In this document: piece after piece, positions 27,041-34,632 of the stretch
How the letters are laid out: each line of letters opens with the position of its first letter
How positions within the stretch are numbered: position 1 is the first letter of the stretch
Assembly (NCBI GenBank): GCA_023667095.1
Contig: JAMPAT010000023.1
Coordinates: 8,303-57,281, forward strand
Direction: 5' to 3'
From: Bacteroidales bacterium
Lineage (GTDB): Bacteria; Bacteroidota; Bacteroidia; Bacteroidales; UBA932
DNA length: 48,979 nt
The notes under the pieces: model-generated
Seen by the model: the letters and a program-made list of their open reading frames with translations, nothing else
Told to the model about the DNA's origin: nothing
Databases searched by the model: none
Position numbers and translations under genes: made by a program

Positions 27041-27140
27041 ATTTTTCGGAACAGATTCCCAAAAGTCCATAAAAATAGAAAGTTTTCGGAATCAATTCCA
27101 AAAACTTTTCAAAATCGCATCTTTTTCGGAATGATTTCCC
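27041..27140. repeat. three imperfect palindromes at exact 40-bp period
   Basis: Starting at 27041, 27081 and 27121, three 20-bp units share the core TTTTCGGAA-n-ATTCC(C/A). Each contains a GGAA/TTCC dyad. The linkers differ. The third copy overlaps the 3' end of the minus-strand AlbA_2 gene, and the first two lie between it and the sigma gene. The regular spacing (about four helical turns) is what one expects of an operator array; no binding protein is known. Confidence 0.7.
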
Positions 27141-28500
27141 AATAGCCGCCTTTGTCCGGTCCGACTCGCCGTAGTATTTCTTCCTTGGCAAGTTTCCTTA
27201 GGCTCCATCTGACTCCACTGACAGAAAGTCCAGTCTGTCCTGAAAGTTCCCGTATTGAAATAGAAGGTGTATCACGAATCAACTCCAACAATATTTCGTC
27301 AGTTTTCTTGTCAGTTTTCTTGTCAGTTTTCTTGTCAGTTTTCTTGTCAGTTTTTACGGTTGTCCCGGCAATTCCTGCCATATAGTCAACGCCATAGTGA
27401 AAAATAGTCCATATTCCACCAGCTCTATATTCAAAGCAAGGTTCCGGGAAGCCCTCCTCCCTACAAGATTCAAGGATACGTTGAATGCCTCTTCCCCAAG
27501 TCTCTATCTCTCCTGCCCTGAAAAAGACATTAGCCAAATCAGGATTATATGGACAACTACGGTGCTGGCCAAGCAAATCATCAATCGTCCAACCTTCCGG
27601 AAGTACTGCCATATTATATATCTCAAGTCTATCGTCATAGACAGCTATCTGAACCGGAGTGTTAGATTCATACATTTTATGTATACAGGCATTTAGAAGA
27701 GATTCCCTAAGTGCTTCTGCCGGCACCGGGAGCTTTTCTATTCTCTGAAGCCCCTCATAGCTTATCAATGCACGGAGATATTTTGTTGTCAAGACATCAA
27801 GTGTCTGGTTCACCTGATAAAACATATTGCCATGCACTTCATCTTGATAGATAAGTTCAGCCTTCTCACGGAAATAACCTATTTTTATAAAAGCTCCCGT
27901 AAAAAACTTTTCCGGGTCATTATAGAACGCAAGTACAGCAGCCCTTTTCAGATAATGTCCCTCATACATGCGAAGCTTATCCAGCAGTCCACTATTGTCA
28001 TCCTGTAAATCAGCATCTGACATCCGTCCGCTTTTCTTTGCAAATCTCCTGAATGAATCAAATGCCTGACCATCCAAATCATCAACATCTATATACGGTA
28101 CAGGGACACTGTCCCATGTCTTTCCTATTGAAAGCATCATGTACCTGTCAAGTGCAGCACCTTTCAGTTCCTGATTTGTAGCACCGCTCCTTACATAGTA
28201 GTGTCCCTTATAATTTACAGGATATGGATAATGCGCAACATTGACTTCTATATATTCCATAGAATCTTCCTGCAACCGTCTTACATCTACAAGAATACCC
28301 AACACATCTCTCACCTTGTTCGGTATATCTTCCATAAGACGCTTAGTATCAGATACGCCACAAACTGTCCCATCATCACGTATTCCCAAATACAACTTGC
28401 CTCCATCAGAATTAGCAAAGCCACAAATCCACTTCAGATACTCGTCCCGCCACGATTCCTTAAACTCTATATTTTGATTCTCATCCATATCAATGGTCAT
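27109..28500 (-). CDS. AlbA_2 (Schlafen-type) / GHKL ATPase regulator with C-terminal winged helix
   Basis: 463 residues. N-terminal AlbA_2 domain (about 8-125): NIEFKESWRDEYLKWICGFANSDGGKLYLGI, then YYVRSGATNQEL. A GHKL-like ATPase segment lies at about 245-365 (LRESLLNACIHKMYESN ... GEIETWGRGIQRILESC). A linker of four TDKK repeats (about 385-400) leads to a winged-helix domain (about 403-455; SISIRELSGQTGLSVSGVRWSLRKL). The layout fits the widespread RecG-like putative transcriptional regulators, whose targets are mostly unknown. The nearby 40-bp-spaced palindromes are candidate sites for it, by position only. Met5 (28488) is an alternative start. Confidence 0.82.
   Translation of the reverse strand: MTIDMDENQNIEFKESWRDEYLKWICGFANSDGGKLYLGIRDDGTVCGVSDTKRLMEDIPNKVRDVLGILVDVRRLQEDSMEYIEVNVAHYPYPVNYKGHYYVRSGATNQELKGAALDRYMMLSIGKTWDSVPVPYIDVDDLDGQAFDSFRRFAKKSGRMSDADLQDDNSGLLDKLRMYEGHYLKRAAVLAFYNDPEKFFTGAFIKIGYFREKAELIYQDEVHGNMFYQVNQTLDVLTTKYLRALISYEGLQRIEKLPVPAEALRESLLNACIHKMYESNTPVQIAVYDDRLEIYNMAVLPEGWTIDDLLGQHRSCPYNPDLANVFFRAGEIETWGRGIQRILESCREEGFPEPCFEYRAGGIWTIFHYGVDYMAGIAGTTVKTDKKTDKKTDKKTDKKTDEILLELIRDTPSISIRELSGQTGLSVSGVRWSLRKLAKEEILRRVGPDKGGYWEIIPKKMRF
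27301..27348 (-). repeat. 12-bp in-frame tandem repeat (TDKK x4)
   Basis: Four perfect copies of AGTTTTCTTGTC on the plus strand encode a Thr-Asp-Lys-Lys run between the ATPase and winged-helix domains. Copy-number change would lengthen the linker without shifting the frame. Confidence 0.93.
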
Positions 28501-28510
28501 TAGTCTATAA

Positions 28511-29794
28511 CTATTTAACTCCCAAGCGCATCCTCGCGAACGGGATAACTCCGGCAGGTGCCTGCTTCTGCAGCAGCAGCTCCTTCATCCTTTCCATATA
28601 TGGGGCAACATGGGAGAAGAATTTCGTATATCCGTCACAGAGGGCATTCAGGCCGGTCTCTCCTGTCTCTGTCCTGCTGAAACGGTGTTTAGGGCATTCC
28701 CCATGGCAGGCGAAGAACCATTTGCAGCGTATACAGCGTTTCGGAAGGGAATTACGCTTTTCGATGCCGAAACGTATCTGCTCAGCCGACTCCATCATTG
28801 TCCTCAGGTCATCTGACATTATGTTCCCGAGACGGTACTTAGGGTATACGAAATGGTCGCATGGATAAAGGTCACCGTTATGCTCAATGATGGAATTGCC
28901 CCCACAGGTCTCTGCATACACACATGTACCTGGCATCACCCCGCACCAGCAGGCAAGCGCGGCATCGAACTGGCCGACAAAATATTGTCCTACATCATTG
29001 CACACCCAATAGTCGAATATTTCGCATAGGTATTTCCCGTACGCGATGGAACTTACTGACCATGGTGCAATCCTTGCCCCCTCCTCTGCCGGATCCACAA
29101 TAAACGGACGCGCCCCCTTTATCTCCTTGCCGGCAGCATTCAACGGATATTTAATATGCTCAACGACAGGCATGAACTGCATATACCGGCTGCCGAGCGA
29201 CTTGAGGAACTTATATACCTCCAGCCCTCGGCCCTCGCTTTCCTTATTGACCGTAGTCATAGTGTTGTATTCCACACCGCAGCGGTACAGGATTTCGAGG
29301 CCGCGCAAGACCTTGTCGAATGTCGGTGCACCTCCCTTGTCCTTACGGTAGCGGTCATGTATATCCTTAGGCCCGTCAAGCGAAATCCCCACAAGGAAAT
29401 CATTGTCCCTGAAAAATGACGCCCATTCATCGGTAACCAGGGTTCCATTGGTCTGGATTGTATTGTGCACTACCTTGTCTCCGGCATATTTCCGCTCCAG
29501 CTCCATCGCCTTGCGGTAGAAGTCAAGTCCAAGCACAAGCGGCTCCCCTCCATGCCAGTTGAAGGTCACCTCAGGCACATCATTGGCCTTGATATATTCA
29601 CGGATTACAGTCTCCAGCATATCCATGCTCATCCTCGGCTCGCGTCCGCCATAGATCTCCGCCTTGTCAAGATAGTAGCAATAGTGGCAGTCAAGGTTGC
29701 ACAGCGAGCCTGCAGGCTTTATCATTATGTTGAATGCAGTCGGGCCGGAAATCCTTGCCGCGTCGTCAAGTGTTATCGTGTTCTTTGTATCCAT
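28511..29794 (-). CDS. anaerobic sulfatase-maturating enzyme (radical SAM, SPASM)
   Basis: 427 residues. Radical SAM CxxxCxxC as CNLDCHYC at about 33-40, then FNWHGGEPL and IQTNGTL. The C-terminal SPASM cysteine set is visible: CVYAETCGGNSIIEHNGDLYPCDHF and CIRCKWFFACHGECPKH. The family converts an active-site Cys or Ser of sulfatases to formylglycine in the cytoplasm. No sulfatase lies in the window, so the target is elsewhere. A -7 box is seen 73 bp upstream. Related SPASM peptide-modifying enzymes are a second possibility, but the spacing and FNWHGGEP match sulfatase maturases well. Confidence 0.9.
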   Translation of the reverse strand: MDTKNTITLDDAARISGPTAFNIMIKPAGSLCNLDCHYCYYLDKAEIYGGREPRMSMDMLETVIREYIKANDVPEVTFNWHGGEPLVLGLDFYRKAMELERKYAGDKVVHNTIQTNGTLVTDEWASFFRDNDFLVGISLDGPKDIHDRYRKDKGGAPTFDKVLRGLEILYRCGVEYNTMTTVNKESEGRGLEVYKFLKSLGSRYMQFMPVVEHIKYPLNAAGKEIKGARPFIVDPAEEGARIAPWSVSSIAYGKYLCEIFDYWVCNDVGQYFVGQFDAALACWCGVMPGTCVYAETCGGNSIIEHNGDLYPCDHFVYPKYRLGNIMSDDLRTMMESAEQIRFGIEKRNSLPKRCIRCKWFFACHGECPKHRFSRTETGETGLNALCDGYTKFFSHVAPYMERMKELLLQKQAPAGVIPFARMRLGVK

Positions 29795-29866
29795 TCCCCA
29801 ATATTGTTTTTACAGAGGCATCCCCAAAAGTGGACTTTGACCGTTTTCCTTCGTGAAGAAGCCATG

Positions 29867-29874
29867 CAAAGATA
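29867..29874 (-). promoter_or_regulatory. -7 promoter box for the sulfatase maturase gene
   Basis: TATCTTTG on the minus strand fits TAnnTTTG. A CAAA (minus TTTG) at 29900 is about 25 bp away, somewhat far for -33. Confidence 0.4.
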
Positions 29875-29969
29875 GCATAAAAGCAGAATCTGTATCAGAC
29901 AAACAACCCAGCTTGTTGGAAAAACGGACAAAAAGACACATTTTTGCATTAAGAATGACATATTATTGA

Positions 29970-30788
29970 ATGACAGACATGAGACAATATCTATTAATCT
30001 GCATACTTTTCCTTTCTGCGGCAGGCATCAGCCTTTCAGCCGGCAACTACAGGACAGAAAGTAACATTCCATACTCAACATCAGAAGATCCATACGCCAG
30101 GGAACGGTGCAAGCTTGACATTTATTATCCAGAGGATGCGTCCGGTGCACCGGCTGTTGTGTGGTTCCATGGAGGAGGCCTTACAGGAGGTCAGAAATTC
30201 ATTCCGGAACAGCTTAAGGAGTCCGGGATAATCGTGGTTGCCGTCAACTACAGGCTTCTTCCGGAATGCGAACTTTCAGACTGCATCGATGATGCAGCTG
30301 CAGCTGTTGCATGGGCATTCGGGAATATAGAGAAATTCGGAGGCTCCTCCAGCAGGATCTTTGTCTCCGGACATTCCGCTGGAGGCTACCTTACGTCGAT
30401 GATAGGGCTTGACAGGAAATGGCTTACAAAATACGGGGTTGATGCAGACTCCATTGCAGCCCTTGTCCCTTTCAGCGGACAGGCCATAACACATTTTGCA
30501 TACCGAAGGCAGAAAGGCATGTCCGAACTGCAGCCATGTATAGACGAGTTTGCACCGCTATACTGGGTACGTCCGGACTCCGCACCTTATATAATAATCA
30601 CAGGTGACAGCGAAATGGAGCTGTATGGACGGTATGAGGAGAATGCCTATATGTGGAGAATGATGAAGCTTACAGGACACCCCGATACCGAAATCTACAA
30701 GCTTGACGGATATGACCACGGGGCAATGGCAGCTCCTGCATTCCATATTCTGAAAAATACAATCAGGCGGATTGCCGGCAGGAAATAA
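29970..30788 (+). CDS. secreted alpha/beta hydrolase (esterase/lipase type)
   Basis: 272 residues with an N-terminal signal peptide (LLICILFLSAAGISLSA). Oxyanion-hole HGGGLTGG at about 68-75, nucleophile motif GHSAGG (Ser about 136), an acidic residue around 210 (ITGDSE), and the catalytic His in YDHGAMAAP near the end: a complete HSL-like or BD-FAE triad. It hydrolyses short-chain esters, such as acetyl groups on sugars, in the periplasm. It is divergent from the sulfatase maturase and 33 bp before the next unknown gene. Substrate is not deducible. Confidence 0.85.
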   Translation: MTDMRQYLLICILFLSAAGISLSAGNYRTESNIPYSTSEDPYARERCKLDIYYPEDASGAPAVVWFHGGGLTGGQKFIPEQLKESGIIVVAVNYRLLPECELSDCIDDAAAAVAWAFGNIEKFGGSSSRIFVSGHSAGGYLTSMIGLDRKWLTKYGVDADSIAALVPFSGQAITHFAYRRQKGMSELQPCIDEFAPLYWVRPDSAPYIIITGDSEMELYGRYEENAYMWRMMKLTGHPDTEIYKLDGYDHGAMAAPAFHILKNTIRRIAGRK

Positions 30789-30821
30789 TCCAGCAAGGCT
30801 GGCCAGCAGAAAGAAAGGGAA

Positions 30822-31502
30822 ATGGCGGACAGAAAATTTGATACATGCTTTTTTGAGAGATACGCAAAGCTGACCCTCGAGAAATTCCTGGGAGACAGGT
30901 ACTCCAGCCTTGTGAATGAGGACAGGCCGGACCTGCAGTCAACGGACCATTCTCTCGGGATTGAAGTGACACGCGCTATGGAGAGCAACAAGAATGTGGC
31001 GGATGCACTTCTTATGGAAATGGCAGGGATCGCCCCGGCACCATCCACCTGTCAGGCAACAGGACAGCAGTACCCAATTGACCACGAAGACTATGAGAAG
31101 ATAATAAGCAGCGGATATGCATACGGACTCCAGCAAGGCCGGTTCATAGGACAAGCCGAATACGACTACTGGCGTCTCGCACATCCCCTGCGCAGAATCA
31201 TAGAGAACAAGGTTGCAAAAGTAGGGTCCGGATTCTATGGCCGATTTGACGAATACGGGCTGTACATCTTCTGCAAGGATGTTCTTCCGGAACAGGAAAT
31301 CAGCCTGACTGTGGACTATATCATGGAGCTGCAGATGAACCTCGACATAAGGTATTCCTCACTGTACCTGTCCCTCCTCGACAACCTCTATGTCTGCGAC
31401 CTGACAATCCACGATCCGGAAAGGAGACTGCGCGCCATCAGCAGATACGGAATTTCAAGCGGGCAATGCAGGGAGTTCTTCATCAAGGCGCTCGGAAAAT
31501 AA
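30822..31502 (+). CDS. hypothetical protein, possible PD-(D/E)XK-like fold
   Basis: 226 residues, no signal peptide or membrane segment, predicted cytoplasmic. I do not recognise a family with certainty. The N-terminal part, RPDLQ followed 11 residues later by GIEVTRAM, resembles the D...ExT/K spacing of PD-(D/E)XK nuclease folds; the rest is helical and tyrosine-rich. It follows the hydrolase by 33 bp on the same strand and converges with the epimerase-like gene. No toxin, immunity or mobile-element neighbour is present. The frame is well supported by codon use and length; its function is open. Confidence 0.65.
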   Translation: MADRKFDTCFFERYAKLTLEKFLGDRYSSLVNEDRPDLQSTDHSLGIEVTRAMESNKNVADALLMEMAGIAPAPSTCQATGQQYPIDHEDYEKIISSGYAYGLQQGRFIGQAEYDYWRLAHPLRRIIENKVAKVGSGFYGRFDEYGLYIFCKDVLPEQEISLTVDYIMELQMNLDIRYSSLYLSLLDNLYVCDLTIHDPERRLRAISRYGISSGQCREFFIKALGK

Positions 31503-31524
31503 AGCGTGCCACATGGCTGCAAAG

Positions 31525-32400
31525 CTACTCAATGACAATACGGTAAGCTGCCTCAAACACTGCCCCCGGCTCAAGAGTCTGCATATACTCACGGTCAGCA
31601 AAGTCACCGTCATACCCATACCTGTCACATCGGCCATACCATGGCTCTATGCATACGAAAGGGCAATCGGGATACTTGGCCGTCGGTGACCACAGGGCAA
31701 CAAGCGGTGCATCAAACTCAACACTGACATAAGGATTACCTGCCCGGTCATGCAGGGTGACCTTTTTCAGCTGGCTGCCCTCAAACATATAGGTATCACA
31801 GTCGAAAGTCCTTACATCCAGATGCATCATACCGTTCCCGTCAACTTCCAGTTCATGCAATTCCCCGCCGATGCACCCCTTGCCGACAGGAGAAATATAT
31901 TTCAGCACATCCTTGCTGTCAAATGAAAAATATCCTCTTTCATCTGAATCCAGGTCCTGGTCAGGGAAATAGAACGCAGGATGTGCTCCAATCTGGAAAT
32001 GCATCCTTTCCCGGTCCCTGTTCTCGACACGCCATGTCACAACAACAGAATTGCCGTCAAGCCTGTAGTCAATCTGAAGCATGAAACGGTATGGATACAG
32101 CTTCATCGTCTCCTCCGAAGATTCCAGGGAATAGACAAGACGGTCATCCCCTTTCTCCTCAAGCACAAAATCCATATCACGTGCAAAGCCGTGCTGGCCA
32201 AGATGATATTCAGTCCCACGATAGCGGTAGACATCGTCATATACGCGTCCTACAATCGGGAAAAGGACAGGAGAACGCCTTCCCCAGAACCTTGGATCCC
32301 CCTGCCAGAGATATTCACGTCCGTCTTTCCTTATCCCTTGAAGCTCAGCTCCATGTTCTGCAACACTGATTTCAATTATTGAATTAGATATTGTCTCCAT
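31525..32400 (-). CDS. aldose 1-epimerase family protein (LacX-like)
   Basis: 291 residues of the galactose-mutarotase-like fold. Visible signatures are AEHGAELQGIRKDGREYLWQGDPRFWGRRSPVLFPIVGRV at the N-terminus, HLGQHGFARDMDF (His about 75) and IGAHPAFYFP (second catalytic His about 145). It interconverts alpha and beta anomers of a hexose or hexose phosphate in the cytoplasm. The LacX-type subgroup lacks a defined substrate. It is 17 bp from the methyltransferase gene on the same strand, so it is likely in the lolD-trmN unit. Confidence 0.88.
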   Translation of the reverse strand: METISNSIIEISVAEHGAELQGIRKDGREYLWQGDPRFWGRRSPVLFPIVGRVYDDVYRYRGTEYHLGQHGFARDMDFVLEEKGDDRLVYSLESSEETMKLYPYRFMLQIDYRLDGNSVVVTWRVENRDRERMHFQIGAHPAFYFPDQDLDSDERGYFSFDSKDVLKYISPVGKGCIGGELHELEVDGNGMMHLDVRTFDCDTYMFEGSQLKKVTLHDRAGNPYVSVEFDAPLVALWSPTAKYPDCPFVCIEPWYGRCDRYGYDGDFADREYMQTLEPGAVFEAAYRIVIE

Positions 32401-32417
32401 AATGAATCCTTGAATTT

Positions 32418-33287
32418 TTATGAATTGAGAAGAAATCCCGAGGTCAGGCTACGGTACCCGGCTGTATATTCCCCTCCATCCTGTATTGTAATTATATCGT
32501 CCTTTAAATGCCCTGTCATTCCATTGCATTTCCCTTGAAAGACATTTCCCGTACAGATACTCCCCCGGTGCGCAAATTCTGCAACAATACGGTACGGCTG
32601 CTTCCGCAGCGTACTCCTTATCCTCAATATGCGGAACGGATAAAGTCCGCATGAAGCCGCATATCTTACGAGTTCTGTCTCTGTCTCTGCAGGAAGCACC
32701 ATCGAGACACGCCCATTTTCAGAAAGATGCCTGCTTGAAAACTCCAGAATCTCACGGTACGACATGGTCTCGGCATGCCGCGCTGCACGGCGTCTCACAT
32801 CAGGGGCCTTCAGCGAACTTTCGAAATATGGAGGATTGGAAAAGATAAGGTCAAAGCTGCCCTGGACTTCCTCCTGCCGGCCGCAACCGGAGGCATCATA
32901 GTCTTCCAGCGGAACATTCAAGGCAGAAAGCATTCCACTCCAAGGCGAAGCCTCAAAATTCTCTGCTGCCTCCTCTGCCGATGCCATGTCAATGTCAATT
33001 GCATATATCTTTACATCGTCAAGGCCACACGTATTTACAGCATAGGCTTCAGGGCAACCTTCACAGTCTGCGCCGAGCAGATCTGAAATTCTCTGTGCTG
33101 CCATGAGTGCTATCGTCCCTGTGCCTGTCCCGACATCAAGGAAAGTCCTGTCGGACGGCAGAATTGTCATTGCCGCCCCGAGAAGCACACCGTCCGTGTT
33201 CACCTTCATGGCGGAACGTTCATTCTTTACAGAAAACCTCTTGAAACGGAAAATCCCCATGTCACTGCCTCCTGAAATGTCCGTCAT
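32418..33287 (-). CDS. tRNA1(Val) adenine-N6-methyltransferase-like (TrmN6/YfiC)
   Basis: 289 residues, Rossmann-fold SAM methyltransferase. [24 protein letters not shown] is the TrmN6/YfiC N-terminal signature. [15 protein letters not shown] is the SAM loop, and [14 protein letters not shown] carries the catalytic NPPY typical of N6-adenine methylation. The family modifies A37 of tRNA-Val. The ATG at 33285-33287 overlaps the TGA of the upstream ATPase gene (ATGA), which supports this start and translational coupling; Met10 (33260) is the alternative. A low-complexity insert follows the SAM loop. Confidence 0.88.
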   Translation of the reverse strand: MTDISGGSDMGIFRFKRFSVKNERSAMKVNTDGVLLGAAMTILPSDRTFLDVGTGTGTIALMAAQRISDLLGADCEGCPEAYAVNTCGLDDVKIYAIDIDMASAEEAAENFEASPWSGMLSALNVPLEDYDASGCGRQEEVQGSFDLIFSNPPYFESSLKAPDVRRRAARHAETMSYREILEFSSRHLSENGRVSMVLPAETETELVRYAASCGLYPFRILRIRSTLRKQPYRIVAEFAHRGSICTGNVFQGKCNGMTGHLKDDIITIQDGGEYTAGYRSLTSGFLLNS

Positions 33288-33949
33288 TCTTCAACAAAAA
33301 GTCCGTCCCTCATGAACAGGGACCTGTCGCATAATGCAGCAAGGGCCGGGTCATGTGTCACAATCACTATGGTCTGTCCATATTTTTCACGCAATGTGAA
33401 AAACAGGGAATGTATATCCTCCTTAGTCCTGCTGTCGAGGTTTCCTGAAGGCTCATCTGCAAACAGCACTGCCGGATTGTTGACAAGGGCACGGGCTATT
33501 GCAACACGCTGCTGCTCACCGCCGGAAAGCTCTGACGGCTTATGGCCTACCCTTACGGAAAGCCCCATGTCGTCAAGCAGGCCAAGGGCAGTCTCACGCG
33601 CATCCTTTGAAGAACGCCCGGCTATCAGTGCAGGAATCATTACATTTTCCAGGGAGGTGAATTCCGGCAGCAGATGATGCGACTGAAACACAAAGCCAAT
33701 CTTCCTGTTACGGAATGCTGACAAGGACTTGCCTCCAAGCCCAAGGACATCCACTCCGTCTATCTCCAGGAAACCGCTGTCAGGGGATGACAATGTACCG
33801 AGTATATGCAGCAATGTCGACTTGCCTGCCCCTGAAGAGCCCATAATGGACACGACTTCAGACTTTTCAACAGAAAAATCTATTCCTTTCAGAACCTGCA
33901 GGCTGCCATACGACTTAACTATTCCTTTTGCATCTATCATATTCAACAT
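33284..33949 (-). CDS. ABC transporter ATP-binding protein (LolD-like)
   Basis: 221 residues, a complete nucleotide-binding domain: Walker A GSSGAGKS (about 38-45), Q-loop [12 protein letters not shown], signature LSGGEQQR, Walker [10 protein letters not shown]-loop SGNLDS and H-loop VTHD. The HHLLPEFT segment and overall length fit the MacB/LolD family that drives lipoprotein release from the inner membrane. No permease gene (LolC/E type) is adjacent, so the partner must be elsewhere. It is the first gene of a unit with trmN and the epimerase-like gene; a TAACTTTG box lies about 65 bp upstream. Confidence 0.88.
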   Translation of the reverse strand: MLNMIDAKGIVKSYGSLQVLKGIDFSVEKSEVVSIMGSSGAGKSTLLHILGTLSSPDSGFLEIDGVDVLGLGGKSLSAFRNRKIGFVFQSHHLLPEFTSLENVMIPALIAGRSSKDARETALGLLDDMGLSVRVGHKPSELSGGEQQRVAIARALVNNPAVLFADEPSGNLDSRTKEDIHSLFFTLREKYGQTIVIVTHDPALAALCDRSLFMRDGLFVEE

Positions 33950-34011
33950 TTTTATACCGCTTCTGGTTCAGCAGATTTCCGCATACATGCTTATCTTCGC
34001 GAAAATTCCAC

Positions 34012-34019
34012 CAAAGTTA
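34012..34019 (-). promoter_or_regulatory. -7 promoter box for the lolD-like operon
   Basis: TAACTTTG on the minus strand fits TAnnTTTG. ATTG about 22 bp further upstream could be a degenerate -33. The rest of 33950-34265 holds only this and the tRNA promoter. Confidence 0.45.
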
Positions 34020-34201
34020 AGAAACAGTTTTGGATTTTGAACAATCGACATTACAATTGTCTGCTAACTGCGGAGTCAACATACGATGTACGACACTTGA
34101 AGGAAACACAGGTTCCGGTATGGAGACAAGGCATGCTATAACTCCATTTCAACAGCATTCATAAATGATTTTCCAAAAAATCCATATTTTTTCAAAAAAA
34201 T

Positions 34202-34232
34202 TTTGCAGTTTTAAAAAAGATATCTACCTTTG
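34202..34232 (+). promoter_or_regulatory. promoter of tRNA-Pro
   Basis: TTTG at 34202-34205 and TACCTTTG at 34225-34232, with 19 bp between, match the Bacteroides -33/-7 consensus. The tRNA begins 34 bp further on. Confidence 0.75.
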
Positions 34233-34265
34233 CAATCCCAAACGAAAAGTGAGGGACAAAACATT

Positions 34266-34339
34266 CGGGGTGTGGCGCAGTTGGCTAGCGCATCTGGTTT
34301 GGGACCAGAGGGTCCTGTGTTCGAGTCACAGTACCCCGA
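34266..34339 (+). tRNA. tRNA-Pro (TGG)
   Basis: A 74-nt cloverleaf. Acceptor CGGGGTG pairs with TACCCCG, the D-loop contains AGTTGGCTAG, the anticodon stem TCTGG/CCAGA encloses TTTGGGA (anticodon TGG), and the T-arm has GTTCGAG. Discriminator A; CCA is not encoded. A consensus promoter and a downstream hairpin flank it. Confidence 0.97.
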
Positions 34340-34341
34340 CT

Positions 34342-34380
34342 AAATGAAAGGCTTGCAGATTTTGCAGGCCTTTCATTTTA
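34342..34380 (+). terminator. intrinsic terminator after tRNA-Pro
   Basis: AAATGAAAGGC pairs with GCCTTTCATTT, with a further TTGCAG-type inner repeat, followed by T-rich sequence. It starts three bases after the tRNA. Confidence 0.8.
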
Positions 34381-34575
34381 TGTCCCGACAGCCACTGCAT
34401 GGTGAATTGCGGGGTAATGGGAATTGCTGTCTTTTATTTGAGCTATTTGAAAAAATTATTCTTTACTTTGTCAAGAAAGGCAAAGAACGGATTGTGCAAA
34501 GGAAGGACAGGCAAGAAGAGGGGCTGAAGCACTCTCTTCTTTTTGACTCTGCCACCGTATGCCGGACACTGATAT

Positions 34576-34607
34576 TTTGGCAGAAAGCAGATTTCTACGT
34601 ATTTTTG
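34576..34607 (+). promoter_or_regulatory. promoter of the GT4 gene
   Basis: TTTG (34576-34579) and TATTTTTG (34600-34607) with 20 bp between fit the Bacteroides consensus. The GT4 start follows 26 bp later. Confidence 0.65.
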
Positions 34608-34632
34608 AAATGCGATTCCGAAAAAAGACAAG

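Noticed and set aside
27041..27140. CRISPR array of three units
   Set aside because: The 20-bp units are imperfect, only three occur and no cas gene is nearby; an operator array is the better reading.
27301..27348. CRISPR-like short repeats
   Set aside because: The copies are directly adjacent with no spacers and encode an in-frame TDKK linker.
34165..34347. ORF over the tRNA-Pro gene
   Set aside because: Its sequence is mostly promoter and tRNA.
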